Shown: piece after piece, positions 16,329 through 25,812 of the stretch
Layout: each line of letters begins with the position of its first letter
How positions within the stretch are numbered: position 1 is the first letter of the stretch
Assembly: GCF_900103365.1 (NCBI RefSeq)
Contig: NZ_LT629703.1
Location: 1,178,001 to 1,242,000, forward strand
Direction of reading: 5' to 3'
Origin: Afipia sp. GAS231
GTDB lineage: Bacteria; Pseudomonadota; Alphaproteobacteria; Rhizobiales; Xanthobacteraceae
DNA: 64,000 nucleotides
The notes under the pieces: model-generated
What the model saw: only the letters and a program-made list of their open reading frames with translations
Told to the model about the DNA's origin: nothing
Database searches by the model: none
Made by a program: the position numbers and the translations under genes

Positions 16329-18878
16329 CTACGACGTCATGGTCTCCTTGACCTTTTCGACCAGCGCCGAGAGCGCAAAGGGTTTTGGCAGGAAGGCGAA
16401 CTGCTCGTTCTCCGGCAGGCTCTTGTCGAAGGCCTCTTCGGCATAGCCTGAGACGAAGATGATCTTGAGATTGGGATTGCGCTTGCGCATCTCGCGCAGC
16501 AGCGTCGGGCCGTCCATTTCCGGCATCACCACGTCGGAGACGACGAGATCGACCGCGCCGTCCTTTTCCTCCAGCGCTTCCATCGCCTCGATGCCGTTCG
16601 AGGCCTCGATCACGCTGTAGCCGCGCGAACGAAGTCCGCGCGCATTGAGCGAGCGCAAGCCGTCCTCGTCTTCGACCAGCAGGATCGTGCCCTGCCCGGT
16701 GAGATCGGCCCGCGGCTTCGGCGGCTCGGCGGCGGCGTCCTTGGTCGCCGGCGGTTCCGGCTGAACCTCCAGTTCGGGGCGATGCCGCGGCAGGAAGATG
16801 TGGAACGAGGTGCCCTTGCCGGCTTCGGAATCGACATAGACGAAACCGCCGGTCTGCTTGACGATGCCGTAGACGGTCGAAAGACCGAGCCCGGTGCCCT
16901 TGCCGACTTCCTTGGTCGAGAAGAACGGCTCGAAGATCTTGTCGACGATCTCGGCGGGAATGCCGGTGCCGGTATCTGAAATATCGATGCGCACGTAGTC
17001 CGCCGCCGGCATGCCCTTGTAGGACTGCTGGGCTGCTTCTTCCGTCGTCATATTGGCGGTCTTCACCGTCAGCTTGCCGCCATCGGGCATCGCGTCGCGG
17101 GCGTTGACGGCGAGATTGACGATCACCTGTTCGAACTGCGAGACGTCGACCTTGACCGGCCAGAGATCGCGGCCATGCACGAGGTCGAGCTTGACCTTCT
17201 CGCCGATCAGCCGCCGCAGCAGCATGGTGAGATCGGACAGCGCGTCGCCGAGGTCCAGCACCTGCGGCCGCAGGGTCTGGCGGCGCGAGAACGCCAGCAG
17301 TTGCCGCACCAGCGTCGCAGCCCGGGTCGCGTTCTGCTTGATCTGCATGATGTCCTGGAACGACGGATCGGTCGGCTTGTGGGCGTTCAGCAGGAAGTCG
17401 TTCGCCATCATGATGGCCGAGAGCACGTTGTTGAAGTCGTGCGCGATGCCGCCGGCGAGCTGGCCGACCATGTCCATCTTCTGCGACTGGTTGATCTGGT
17501 TCTCCAGCGCGCGCCGCTCGGTGGTCTCCAGGAGATAGACGATGCCGGCCTCGGTCTCGCGCTCGTTTTCCTCGACCGAGGTCACGAAGAACTGGCCCCA
17601 GCGCTCCTTGGCGCCGTCGAGCATGGCCTCGACCGGGGCGATATCGCCCTGGCCTTCGGCCGCCTGGTTGATGGCCGCGATCAACAGGCCGCGGTCGCGC
17701 GCGTTCACGGTGCGGAAGATCGACTTGTTGGCCGCACCGTCAGGGCTCAGGCTTTGCGCCAGCTTGGCGAAACGGGCATTGGCGCGCACCACGGCGCCGC
17801 CGCGGTCCACGGTCGCGATCGCCATCGGGGTATGATCGAAGAACCGCATGAAGCGGACTTCGGCGGCGCGTTCGGGATCGGAATGCTCGTCGCGGGCGCG
17901 GCTGATCACCAGCGTGCGCGAGGAGCCGGGCACGCCGTCGGCGCCGAAGGCGAGCTTGTGATAGAGCCGCACCGGCATGGTCTTGCCGCCGCGCATCCGC
18001 AGGTCGATGTCGAACACTTCGGTTTTGACTTCGCCCGGCACCGCCACGATCGAGGTCAACAGCGAGGCGCCGTCACCCGAGACGATATCGGTCAGTTTCA
18101 GCCCGCCCGAACCGATTTCGGCGAGGTCATGATCGAGCCAGTTCGCCAGCGTGGCGTTGACATAGACGACGTCGCCCGCCGGATTGACCGAGAAGAAGCC
18201 GCAGGGCGCGTGATCGAGATATTCGATCGCGTGCTGCAGTTCCTTGAACACGTCTTCCTGGCGCTCGCGGTCCCGCGTGATGTCGGCAACCGACCACACC
18301 GCATATTTGGCCTCGCGCTTGCCCTGGCCGAGCGGACGAACCCGCATCCGCAGCCAGCGGCCCTGCGCGCCGTCCTGTCCTGCGATCCGGACTTCCTCCT
18401 GCTGCCGCTTGCCTTCGCGTGCGGCCTTGAGCAGACGGAACACCGCTTCGGACACGTCGGGATTGCCGATGAAGACGCGCTCGACCGGCCGCACGTCCTG
18501 CGCGGATGTGGCCCCGGTGATCGCCAGATAGGCAGCGTTGGAATAGACGACGTGGCCGCGCGGGTCGGTCACCGCCAGTCCGTCATAGGCATGGTCGGCG
18601 ATGCGCCCCATGACGGGATCGTCGGCGGTGCGGTCGGTGAAGCGGATGATGCCGGCGGCAAAGGCGAACAGGTTGAACAGGCCGACCATCGCCAGCAGCG
18701 CCAGCACGCCGAGAATATAGGGCTGGGCCTGGGCCCGGCCGATGGTCATCATCGCCACCGCGATCGCGACAATGCCAGCGGCCACCAGCAGCACCAGCAC
18801 GATGCTGCCGCCCCGCCGCGCCGGCTCATGGGCCGCGAGAGGCTCGGATGACGGATCGCTGTCGGTTTCGGCGGTCAT
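16329..18878 (-). CDS. cckA: Cell-cycle hybrid histidine kinase CckA
   Basis: 849 residues from the ATG at 18878. Two membrane segments (about 25-47 and 53-80) are followed by PAS-type sensor regions (about 90-205, 215-330 and 345-455), a HisKA domain with His480 ([14 protein letters not shown]), an HATPase domain (N box [16 protein letters not shown] boxes DTGTGIP and [13 protein letters not shown]) and a C-terminal receiver with Asp782 ([12 protein letters not shown]). This is the CckA architecture: it phosphorylates CtrA through ChpT and controls cell cycle and motility in alphaproteobacteria. It lies beside the flagellar block whose promoters carry CtrA-type boxes. The frame upstream of 18878 is open but lacks similarity. 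Confidence 0.95.
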   Translation of the reverse strand: MTAETDSDPSSEPLAAHEPARRGGSIVLVLLVAAGIVAIAVAMMTIGRAQAQPYILGVLALLAMVGLFNLFAFAAGIIRFTDRTADDPVMGRIADHAYDGLAVTDPRGHVVYSNAAYLAITGATSAQDVRPVERVFIGNPDVSEAVFRLLKAAREGKRQQEEVRIAGQDGAQGRWLRMRVRPLGQGKREAKYAVWSVADITRDRERQEDVFKELQHAIEYLDHAPCGFFSVNPAGDVVYVNATLANWLDHDLAEIGSGGLKLTDIVSGDGASLLTSIVAVPGEVKTEVFDIDLRMRGGKTMPVRLYHKLAFGADGVPGSSRTLVISRARDEHSDPERAAEVRFMRFFDHTPMAIATVDRGGAVVRANARFAKLAQSLSPDGAANKSIFRTVNARDRGLLIAAINQAAEGQGDIAPVEAMLDGAKERWGQFFVTSVEENERETEAGIVYLLETTERRALENQINQSQKMDMVGQLAGGIAHDFNNVLSAIMMANDFLLNAHKPTDPSFQDIMQIKQNATRAATLVRQLLAFSRRQTLRPQVLDLGDALSDLTMLLRRLIGEKVKLDLVHGRDLWPVKVDVSQFEQVIVNLAVNARDAMPDGGKLTVKTANMTTEEAAQQSYKGMPAADYVRIDISDTGTGIPAEIVDKIFEPFFSTKEVGKGTGLGLSTVYGIVKQTGGFVYVDSEAGKGTSFHIFLPRHRPELEVQPEPPATKDAAAEPPKPRADLTGQGTILLVEDEDGLRSLNARGLRSRGYSVIEASNGIEAMEALEEKDGAVDLVVSDVVMPEMDGPTLLREMRKRNPNLKIIFVSGYAEEAFDKSLPENEQFAFLPKPFALSALVEKVKETMTS

Positions 18879-19058
18879 ATCAGGAAACGCAGCCCGTCGG
18901 CATGGAGGTGACGCGCACACCGGGTCGGCCGGACACGGACAACCCCGCATCCTCCCGGCACGCCCCTCCTGAGTGCCTGAATCGGCCCGGCCAGCGCAAG
19001 TCCATCAGGCGGCTATTTTGCAGCTTAGCGGCATTTCAACGCGATTCCGATCCTACCC

Positions 19059-20132
19059 CTACGGCCTGCGGCCGGAAAGCCCGCGCTTCAGGCCCATGAC
19101 GTAGCCGATGATCTCGGCGACCGCATGATAGTGCTCGACCGGGATTTCGTCGTCGATCTCCACCGTGGCATAGAGCGCGCGCGCCAAGGGCACGTTTTCC
19201 ACGATCGGAATGTCGTGCGCCTTGGCGACTTCCCGGATCTTGAACGCGATGTTGTCGACGCCCTTGGCGACGCAGATCGGCGCCGACATGCCGCGGTCGT
19301 AGGACAGCGCGATCGAATAGTGGGTCGGGTTGGTGATGATCACGCTGGCCTTGGGAACCGCGGCCATCATGCGTTTCTTGGCCTTTTGCATCCGCAACTG
19401 ACGGATCCGGCCCTTGATGTGGGGGTCGCCTTCGGACTGCTTGTACTCGTCCTTGATCTCCTGCAGCGACATCTTCTGCCGCTCGTACCACTGCCGGTAC
19501 TGGAAGAAGTAGTCGGCGATCGCAACCGCGGCCAGCATCGCCACCACGGCACCCAACACCTGCAGCGTCAGGCTGGTGGTCACGTTCAGGATGACGTCCG
19601 GGTCGAACCGCAGAAACGACTCCAGGCGCAGGCGCTCCGGCCACAGCACGGCCATCATGACGGCGCCGAGCGCAATCAGCTTGAAAATGCCCTTGGCGAA
19701 ATTCGCCGCCGCCTGCTTGCCGAAGATGCGCTTGAATCCGGCGCCGGGCGACACCTTGCTGAACTTGGGCGACAGCGATTCCGCCGACCACACCAGCCGG
19801 TGCTGGATCATGTTGCCGGCGATCGCCGCAATCATCAGCATCAGGAACGGCACGCCGACGGCACCGAGTACCGCCGTGCCGAGCAGGTTGGCGAGCGACA
19901 GCAGCGCCGCCCCGTCGGCATGGAGCTGGCCGGCATTGGCGATGACGTTGCGCAGCGGGTTAAGGATGCCGCCGCCCATCGAGCCCGAGAAGGTCGACAG
20001 CACCAGCGTGCCGCCCGCGATCACGAACCAGGTATTGACCTCCTGGCTTTTGGCAACGTCTCCGCGCGCATGCGCGTCGTCGAGACGTTTTTGTGTAGGG
20101 TCTTCTGTTTTATCGTCGCTGTCGTCGGCCAT
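19059..20132 (-). CDS. flhB: Flagellar export apparatus protein FlhB
   Basis: 357 residues. The N-terminus has DKTEDPTQKRLDDAHARG, typical of FlhB, then four membrane segments (about 33-55, 85-110, 145-168, 185-210). The cytoplasmic domain carries the autocleavage motif NPTH at 268-271, needed for the switch from rod/hook to filament export. It is the last gene of flgB-flgC-fliE-fliQ-fliR-flhB and starts 27 bases after fliR. Full length and intact. Confidence 0.97.
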   Translation of the reverse strand: MADDSDDKTEDPTQKRLDDAHARGDVAKSQEVNTWFVIAGGTLVLSTFSGSMGGGILNPLRNVIANAGQLHADGAALLSLANLLGTAVLGAVGVPFLMLMIAAIAGNMIQHRLVWSAESLSPKFSKVSPGAGFKRIFGKQAAANFAKGIFKLIALGAVMMAVLWPERLRLESFLRFDPDVILNVTTSLTLQVLGAVVAMLAAVAIADYFFQYRQWYERQKMSLQEIKDEYKQSEGDPHIKGRIRQLRMQKAKKRMMAAVPKASVIITNPTHYSIALSYDRGMSAPICVAKGVDNIAFKIREVAKAHDIPIVENVPLARALYATVEIDDEIPVEHYHAVAEIIGYVMGLKRGLSGRRP

Positions 20133-20159
20133 TGCGGCGCTCTGGTTTCTGTTTGAGCT

Positions 20160-20930
20160 CTATCTCAGCGGTGTCAGATCGTGCATGACGCCGACGAAGT
20201 AATTCAGATAGGTTCCCATCATCGCCGTGATGACGAGGGCGAAGATCAGGAAGCCGACCATGATCGAGAGCGGCACGCCGACGAAATAGACCTGCATCTG
20301 CGGCATCAGCCGCGCCAGCACGCCAAGGCCGATGTTGAAGACAAGACCGAACACCAGAAACGGCGCCGAAAGCTGCATGCCGATCTTGAAGGCGGCGGCA
20401 AAGGCGCGGGTGGCGAGGGCTGCGACATCACCGGTCGACATTACCTCGCCCGGCGAGAAGATCCGGTAACTCTCGTTCAGCGCCGCGATGACGAGATGGT
20501 GGCTGTCGGTCGCAAACAGCAGCGTCAAGCCGAGAATGGTGAGGAAGTTGCCGATCAGGAGGCCCTGCTGGCCCTGGGTCGGATCGACTGAAGTGACGAA
20601 GCCGAGACCGAGTTGCTGGGCGATCACCGAACCCGCGACCGACAGCGCCGACAGCGTCACGCGCGCGGTGGCGCCGAGCACGATGCCGATGACGATCTCG
20701 TGCAGCATCAAGACCAACAGCGAGGTCATCGACGTCATGTCGACGTGATAGGCGGCGCGGTGCAGCGGCAGGATGATCAGCGTCAGCAGAAGCGCAATCG
20801 CGAGCTTGACGCGAACCGGGATGTTGCTCTCGCCGAACCCCGGCATCAGCATCACCATCGCGCCAATCCGCGCGAACACCAGCATGAAGGTGGCGGCGAG
20901 GGCCGGCAGCAGGGAAACATCGATGCGCAT
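20160..20930 (-). CDS. fliR: Flagellar export gate protein FliR
   Basis: 256 residues with about six membrane segments, matching FliR of the type III export gate, which it forms with FliP and FliQ in the inner membrane. Recognisable stretches are the start LLPALAATFMLVFARIGAMVMLMPGFGE and the middle part ATRAFAAAFKIGMQLSAPFLVFGLVFNIGLGVLARLMPQMQVYFVGVPL. It follows fliQ by 15 bases and precedes flhB. Intact. Confidence 0.96.
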   Translation of the reverse strand: MRIDVSLLPALAATFMLVFARIGAMVMLMPGFGESNIPVRVKLAIALLLTLIILPLHRAAYHVDMTSMTSLLVLMLHEIVIGIVLGATARVTLSALSVAGSVIAQQLGLGFVTSVDPTQGQQGLLIGNFLTILGLTLLFATDSHHLVIAALNESYRIFSPGEVMSTGDVAALATRAFAAAFKIGMQLSAPFLVFGLVFNIGLGVLARLMPQMQVYFVGVPLSIMVGFLIFALVITAMMGTYLNYFVGVMHDLTPLR

Positions 20931-20945
20931 GAACAGGACAATGCA

Positions 20946-21209
20946 TCAACCGCCTATGATTCGCGACGATATCCGCATCATGTGACTGTGCAGCGAATCC
21001 GCCATGAACGGCAGCGCCAGCAATAATGTGACGAAGATCGCCAAAATCTTCGGCACGAAGATCAGCGTCTGTTCCTGAATCTGCGTCAGCGCCTGGAACA
21101 GCGACACCACGACGCCAACCACGAGGCCGACCACCATCAGCGGCGACGACACCACCACAATGGTCCAGATCGCGTCGCGCGCCACGTCGAGGGTTTCAGC
21201 ACCGGTCAT
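20946..21209 (-). CDS. fliQ: Flagellar export gate protein FliQ
   Basis: 87 residues from the ATG at 21209. Two membrane helices (about 15-42 and 50-75) and the family motif VVSLFQALTQIQEQTLIFVPKI identify FliQ. The frame is open upstream to 21299, but that part lies in the palindromic repeat and would be junk. FliQ packs with FliP and FliR to form the gate of the flagellar export apparatus. It is separated from fliE by 144 bases filled mostly by the repeat at 21240-21342, an unusual gap inside this operon. Confidence 0.95.
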   Translation of the reverse strand: MTGAETLDVARDAIWTIVVVSSPLMVVGLVVGVVVSLFQALTQIQEQTLIFVPKILAIFVTLLLALPFMADSLHSHMMRISSRIIGG

Positions 21210-21239
21210 AACTGTCTCGCTTCCTGTAAACTCACCACC

Positions 21240-21342
21240 GTCATTCCGGGATGGTGCGCAAGCACCAGACCCGAAATCTCGAGATTCCCCGATGCGCAAT
21301 TGCGCATCTGCGGTCTGGTCCTTCGGACCATCCCGGAATGAC
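21240..21342. repeat. Nested palindromic repeat between fliE and fliQ
   Basis: GTCATTCCGGGATGGT (21240-21255) and ACCATCCCGGAATGAC (21327-21342) are perfect 16-base arms. Between them are further perfect palindromes, AATCTCGAGATT and ATGCGCAATTGCGCAT, plus CCAGAC/GTCTGG pairing. The transcript of the operon would fold here into a long branched hairpin, which may affect mRNA processing or relative expression of fliE and fliQ. Confidence 0.88.
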
Positions 21343-21353
21343 GTTCCAAAAAA

Positions 21354-21671
21354 TCAGATCGGCATCTTCATGATGTCTTCGTAGGATTGGATCACGCGGT
21401 CGCGCACCGACACCAGGGTCGAGACCGCGACGTCGGTTTCGGCGACCGCCGTCACCACGTCCATGACGTTGGCCTTGCCCGAGGTCATCGCCATGGTCTG
21501 GGCGTCGGATTTCTTGCCGGATTCCAGCACGCTGCCGACCGCATCCTTGAGCAGCGCAGAAAAGGATGGGCCGCTGCCGCCACCGGCCTGGGCACCCTTC
21601 TCGGCGCCGCCGGATTCCATCATGCGCGAAAGCGCGGCGTAGGCGTTGGCGGCAACTGTCGGTGTAGCCAT
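21354..21671 (-). CDS. fliE: Flagellar hook-basal body protein FliE
   Basis: 105 residues, the usual FliE size. The C-terminal half (KANVMDVVTAVAETDVAVSTLVSVRDRVIQSYEDIMKMPI) is the family signature. FliE joins the MS ring and export gate to the proximal rod. It starts 16 bases after flgC ends. The N-terminal third is Gly/Ala-rich and probably disordered, which is typical. Confidence 0.95.
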   Translation of the reverse strand: MATPTVAANAYAALSRMMESGGAEKGAQAGGGSGPSFSALLKDAVGSVLESGKKSDAQTMAMTSGKANVMDVVTAVAETDVAVSTLVSVRDRVIQSYEDIMKMPI

Positions 21672-21687
21672 TTTCTATGGTTCCTGT

Positions 21688-22113
21688 TCAGGCCTTGAGG
21701 ATGTCGAGCGTGCGTTGGATCATGCGGCGCGTGGCGCTGATGATGTTGAGGTTGGCTTCGTAGGACCGCTGCGCCTCGCGCATGTCGGTCATTTCGATCA
21801 GCGGATTGACGTTGGGATATTTGACGTTGCCCTGGGCGTCGGCGGCCGGGTTGCTCGGCTCGTATTTGACGCGAAACGCCGACTGGTCCGGGCGCACCTT
21901 GCCGAGCGTCACCACCTTGGCGTCCAGCGTGCGATCGAGCGCGGACGAGAAGGTCGGCACCTTGCGGCGGTAGGGATCGCCCGAAGCGGTCTGCGCGGTG
22001 GAATCCGCGTTCGCGATGTTTTCCGAGATCACCCGCATCCGTCCGGCCTGCGCCCGCAGGCCTGACGTCGCGATGCTCATCGAGCGGGCGAAGTCACTTG
22101 CATCATCTGCCAT
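21688..22113 (-). CDS. flgC: Flagellar proximal rod protein FlgC
   Basis: 141 residues. It shows the N-terminal rod motif (MSIATSGLRAQAGRMRVISENIANADS) and the C-terminal motif (NPLIEMTDMREAQRSYEANLNII), which pair as coiled coils in rod and hook proteins. It builds the proximal rod with FlgB and FlgF. It lies 26 bases after flgB in the same operon. Intact. Confidence 0.95.
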   Translation of the reverse strand: MADDASDFARSMSIATSGLRAQAGRMRVISENIANADSTAQTASGDPYRRKVPTFSSALDRTLDAKVVTLGKVRPDQSAFRVKYEPSNPAADAQGNVKYPNVNPLIEMTDMREAQRSYEANLNIISATRRMIQRTLDILKA

Positions 22114-22139
22114 GGTCCGGTTCCCCTAAGCGTCGCGCG

Positions 22140-22550
22140 TCAGCGCTTGCCGATCGCGGTCTTGAGCATTCCGAGGCTGCGCGTGTAGAGCGAGGCGGCG
22201 GCCGCGTAGTCCATCTGGTTGGCGGAGACCTTCAGCATCTGGTCTTCGAGATTGACGGCATTGCCGGCGGGCTTGGTCAGGAAACCGCTCTTGCCGCCGT
22301 CGCCGTTGAAGCTCTGTGCGCCGCCGGCGGCGCCGATATGGGTTGCGCTGGTGCGCATCATCGGCAGCGACCCAAATCCCCCGCCGACCGCGGAACCGGC
22401 CCGGTCGAATTTCGGCTCGACCAGGTCGCTCGGCTTGAAGTTCGGGGTATTGGCGTTGGAAATGTTTTCGGCGAGCACCCGCTGGCGCTCCTGATGCCAC
22501 TGCATCTTGGTGCGCAGCGCCGACAGGATCGGAAGATCGTTGATGGCCAT
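22140..22550 (-). CDS. flgB: Flagellar proximal rod protein FlgB
   Basis: 136 residues. The N-terminal rod motif (QRVLAENISNANTPNFKPSDL) and the C-terminal DQMLKVSANQMDYAAAASLYTRSLGMLKTAIG are diagnostic. It is the first gene of the flgB-to-flhB operon. The region upstream carries a CtrA-type box 65 bases before the start. Intact and of usual length. Confidence 0.95.
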   Translation of the reverse strand: MAINDLPILSALRTKMQWHQERQRVLAENISNANTPNFKPSDLVEPKFDRAGSAVGGGFGSLPMMRTSATHIGAAGGAQSFNGDGGKSGFLTKPAGNAVNLEDQMLKVSANQMDYAAAASLYTRSLGMLKTAIGKR

Positions 22551-22942
22551 GGCTGACGGATCTCCGTTAACCTCTGGCCACGCCCGAGGTAGGCAGAATT
22601 TGCCCGGTGTATGGTTAACGGTCGGTTAAAATTGCCGATTCCCGGTAGGGACAAAGCGCGATGCCCGCGGCCGGCAACAAAACGAGCGCATTTTCGCCAC
22701 GAAAGCTGCGTTAACCAGCAAAAGCCAACGCTGGCGGGGCATTCAGAAGTCGTTTTGGATCAAGCGATTCTTGGTCTATTAATTAACGAGCGGCAGCGCT
22801 TGCCGTCGGGAATTAAGAAATAAGGCTGATCTCGGGCGTGATTCGCCGGGATTGATCGCTTCGGGGCACGACCCCGATGAGCGGGAAATTTCCAGGCGTC
22901 ATGCTCACATGGTGAGAATGACGCGTGGCTGGGGACACAAGT
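22551..22942. other. 392-base divergent control region between flgB and fliO
   Basis: No gene is supported here. It contains the CtrA-type box at 22615-22629, a further TTAACCAG half-site near 22693 and TTAATTAA near 22780. Base composition is clearly more AT-rich than the flanking genes, as expected of a promoter region serving both directions. Confidence 0.7.
22615..22629. promoter_or_regulatory. CtrA-type binding site upstream of flgB
   Basis: TTAA-CGGTCGG-TTAA matches the CtrA consensus TTAA-N7-TTAA exactly. Read on the minus strand, towards flgB, it also contains TTAACCAT, the extended CtrA half-site. It lies 65 bases before the flgB start. Class II flagellar operons are CtrA-controlled in Caulobacter; use of the site here is inferred. 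Confidence 0.75.
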
Positions 22943-23890
22943 ATGCAGACACTGACATTCCTGTTCGCGTTCATCGCCGTTCTGGCGCTGATTGGCGTGG
23001 CCGCCTGGCTGGTTCGCCGCTTCGCCACCAACCGCCTCGGTGCCAACACCAACCGCGGGCGGATGCCGCGGCTGGCCGTGATCGACGCTGCCGCCGTGGA
23101 CGGCCGCCGCCGCCTGGTGCTGGTCCGGCGTGACAATGTCGAGCATCTCTTGATGATCGGCGGTCCGAGCGACATCGTGGTCGAACCCAATATCGTCCGC
23201 GCCATTCCCGGCCGCGACCAGATGGCGCCCCGCCCCGCAGTCGCCGGCGATGTGCCGCCGCGGATCGCGCCGCTGCCCGATGCCAACTGGAACGAAGAGG
23301 CCGCAAGATCCGACCTGAGATCTGCCGATGCCTTCGAGCATCATGCCGAGCCGCAGATGCCGGAGCCGCCACCGCGCCCCGCCCGCCCCCCGTTTGCCGA
23401 CGAAGTCCGCCGCCCGGCGCCGCCACCGATGCCGGAGCGCCGCAGCGATCGCGCCGATCCTTTGGCAGGGTTCGGGCCCGAGCCAATGGGCGTCCGTCCC
23501 GAACCCCGGCCCGAGCCGACGCCGCCGCGCCTGACCCGCACCGAACCGCTGATGCCCCGCCCGCAACGCGCCAGCGAGCCGCCCAAGGAAACCTTCAAGG
23601 CGCCGCCGCCGGTCCGCGCGCCCGAACGCGCCATCGCACCACCGCCTCCTCCGCCGCCGGCGCCTGCCCCCGCGCAGTCGAGCGCCGACCAGAATCTCGC
23701 CGAGATGGCGCAGCGGCTCGAAGCTGCCTTGCGCCGGCCGGCCGAACCGGCACCGCCAGTCGCCCCCGAGCCGCCGCCGGTGCGGGCCGCGCGCCCCGAA
23801 GCGCCCGCCCCCGCGCCGCAGAAGAGCGGCTTTGAGAATCTGGAAGACGAGATGGCATCACTGCTGGGCCGTCCGAAGTCCCCTTCGTGA
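22943..23890 (+). CDS. fliO: FliO-like flagellar protein with long Pro-rich tail
   Basis: 315 residues from the ATG at 22943. One membrane helix (about 3-25, LTFLFAFIAVLALIGVAAWLV) is followed by the FliO domain (about 30-90) with RLAVIDAAAVDGRRRLVLVRRDNVEHLLMIGGPSDIVVEP. The remaining 220 residues are Pro/Arg/Glu/Ala-rich and low in complexity, ending in a short helix (FENLEDEMASLLGR). FliO aids assembly of the FliP gate ring. It overlaps fliP by four bases (GTGA), so the two are translationally coupled. FliO of E. coli is about 120 residues, so the tail is the unusual part. Confidence 0.88.
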   Translation: MQTLTFLFAFIAVLALIGVAAWLVRRFATNRLGANTNRGRMPRLAVIDAAAVDGRRRLVLVRRDNVEHLLMIGGPSDIVVEPNIVRAIPGRDQMAPRPAVAGDVPPRIAPLPDANWNEEAARSDLRSADAFEHHAEPQMPEPPPRPARPPFADEVRRPAPPPMPERRSDRADPLAGFGPEPMGVRPEPRPEPTPPRLTRTEPLMPRPQRASEPPKETFKAPPPVRAPERAIAPPPPPPPAPAPAQSSADQNLAEMAQRLEAALRRPAEPAPPVAPEPPPVRAARPEAPAPAPQKSGFENLEDEMASLLGRPKSPS

Positions 23891-24645
23891 GATCGGCGAC
23901 TTTCCCGCGTAGAGTATTTTTATTTGTTGTAAGCCTGATAGCCGCCGGATCGCTCGCCGATCCGGCGATGGCGCAGGATATCAGCATCAATCTCGGCCAG
24001 GGCAATGGCGGCGTCACCGAGCGCGCGATCCAGTTGATCGCGCTGTTGACGGTGCTCTCGATCGCGCCGTCGATCCTGATCATGATGACGTCGTTCACGC
24101 GCATCGTCGTCGTGCTGTCGCTGCTAAGGACAGCGTTGGGCACCGCGACAGCGCCGCCGAACTCCGTGATCATTGCGCTGGCGATGTTTTTGACCGCCTT
24201 CGTGATGGGCCCGGTGCTGCAAAAGTCCTATGACGACGGCATCAAGCCGCTGGTCGCCAATCAGATCGGCGTCGAGGAAGCGTTGCAGAAGGCTTCAGTG
24301 CCGCTGCGCGGCTTCATGCAGAAGAACGTCCGCGAAAAGGACCTGAAACTGTTCATGGACCTGTCCGGCGAGCCGCCGCCGGCGACACCGGAAGATATGT
24401 CGCTGCGCATTCTCGTTCCCGCCTTCATGATCTCGGAACTGAAGCGCGCCTTTGAAATCGGCTTCCTGCTGTTCCTCCCCTTCCTGATCATCGACCTCGT
24501 GGTCGCCTCCGTGCTGATGTCGATGGGCATGATGATGCTGCCGCCGGTGGTGGTGTCGCTGCCGTTCAAGCTGATCTTCTTCGTGCTGGTCGACGGCTGG
24601 TCGCTGGTGGCGGGGAGCCTGGTGCAGAGTTACGGCGGCGGATAG
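23887..24645 (+). CDS. fliP: Flagellar export gate protein FliP
   Basis: 252 residues with a GTG start overlapping the fliO stop. A cleavable signal sequence (about 1-28) is followed by four membrane segments. Family motifs are clear: LSIAPSILIMMTSFTRIVVVLSLLR, PPNSVIIALAMFLTAFVMGP and the C-terminal FLPFLIIDLVVASVLMSMGMMMLPP. FliP forms the pentameric core of the export gate with FliQ and FliR, encoded on the opposite strand. Intact. Confidence 0.97.
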   Translation: MRSATFPRRVFLFVVSLIAAGSLADPAMAQDISINLGQGNGGVTERAIQLIALLTVLSIAPSILIMMTSFTRIVVVLSLLRTALGTATAPPNSVIIALAMFLTAFVMGPVLQKSYDDGIKPLVANQIGVEEALQKASVPLRGFMQKNVREKDLKLFMDLSGEPPPATPEDMSLRILVPAFMISELKRAFEIGFLLFLPFLIIDLVVASVLMSMGMMMLPPVVVSLPFKLIFFVLVDGWSLVAGSLVQSYGGG

Positions 24646-24663
24646 AGGCGGATAGAGGCAGAC

Positions 24664-25812
24664 ATGCTGGCGTCGCAACGCGAATGGTTCGATGTGCCGC
24701 GCGATATCTGCTACCTCAACTCGGCCTCCTACAGCCCGTTGCCGCTGCGAACGCTGGAAGCCGGTCGCGCCGCGGTCGGCCGCAAGGGCAGGCCCTGGAC
24801 GCTCGACGCTGATTTCGCGCGTCGCCAGCACGAGCGCGCCCGCACCGCCGCCGCCCGCCTGATCAACGCCGATCCCGCCGACGTCGCTTTGATCCCCTCG
24901 ATCAGCTACGGCGTCGCGACTGCCGCGAAGCTCGTCACGATTGCCCGTGGCAGCCGCGTCATCGTGCTGGAAAATGATCATTCGTCGCCGGTGCTGGAAT
25001 GGCATCATCGCGCCGAAGCCCAGGGCTTCACTGTCGAGACCGTGCGCCAGCCCGACGACGGCGACTGGACCGCGGCCGTTCTCGCGGTGATCGAACGATC
25101 CGGCGCGCCGCCCGTGGCCCTCGCATCGATCTCGTCGGTGCACTGGTCGGACGGCGGGCTGATCGACCTCGAACAGGTCACCGCGGCATTGCGGCGGCAA
25201 GGCGCCCTGTTCCTGATCGACGCAACGCAGAGCGCCGGCGTGCTGCCGATGGACGTCAAACGCCTCGACCCGGATTTTGTGCTGTTCCCGACCTACAAAT
25301 GGCTGATCGGCCCCTATGGCCGCGCCTTTCTCTATGTCGCGCGACGCCATCAGGGCGGCATCCCGCTGGAGCAAACGGCCGCAGCCCGCCGCAACGTGCG
25401 CGCCGAGAACGAGGTCTATTTCACCGACCTCGCCTATGTCGGCGACGCCAGACGCTTCGACATGGGCGAGCGCGATCATTTCATTTCGCTGGAGATGGCC
25501 GCGATCGGCATGGAGATGGTCGCCGAATGGGGCGCAGCCGCCATCTCAGAACGCCTTGCCATGCTGACCGGTGGGATCGAGGACCGATTGCGCAGTCTCG
25601 GCGCCCGTGTTCTTGAGCGCCGGCTGCGGGCACCGCACATCCTGTGCCTTGGCTTTGCAAAGGGAATGCCGAAAGGGCTGGTCGAAGGACTGGCCGATGA
25701 CGGCGTCTACGTCGCGGCGCGCCTTGGCCGCCTGCGGGTCTCGCCGCACGTCTTCAACGACGAAGCCGACACGGAGCGTTTCGTTACCACCCTGACTCGG
25801 CGGCTACGCTAA
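24664..25812 (+). CDS. Class V aminotransferase-like PLP enzyme
   Basis: 382 residues, fold-type I, class V (cysteine desulfurase/kynureninase-like). The PLP-binding Asp186 and Gln189 (LIDATQSAGVLP) and the Schiff-base Lys212 (FPTYKWLIGPYG) are present; SSVHWSDGG is also typical. The substrate is not evident: no catalytic Cys loop of a desulfurase is seen. It starts 18 bases after fliP, behind a short tandem duplication (CGGATAGAGG twice). Its stop overlaps that of the convergent diguanylate cyclase by four bases. It is not a flagellar gene by family. Confidence 0.88.
   Translation: MLASQREWFDVPRDICYLNSASYSPLPLRTLEAGRAAVGRKGRPWTLDADFARRQHERARTAAARLINADPADVALIPSISYGVATAAKLVTIARGSRVIVLENDHSSPVLEWHHRAEAQGFTVETVRQPDDGDWTAAVLAVIERSGAPPVALASISSVHWSDGGLIDLEQVTAALRRQGALFLIDATQSAGVLPMDVKRLDPDFVLFPTYKWLIGPYGRAFLYVARRHQGGIPLEQTAAARRNVRAENEVYFTDLAYVGDARRFDMGERDHFISLEMAAIGMEMVAEWGAAAISERLAMLTGGIEDRLRSLGARVLERRLRAPHILCLGFAKGMPKGLVEGLADDGVYVAARLGRLRVSPHVFNDEADTERFVTTLTRRLR

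Noticed and set aside
17175..18851. 558-residue open frame antisense to cckA
   Set aside because: High-GC antisense shadow with His/Arg/Asp-rich composition and no domain; cckA on the other strand is certain.
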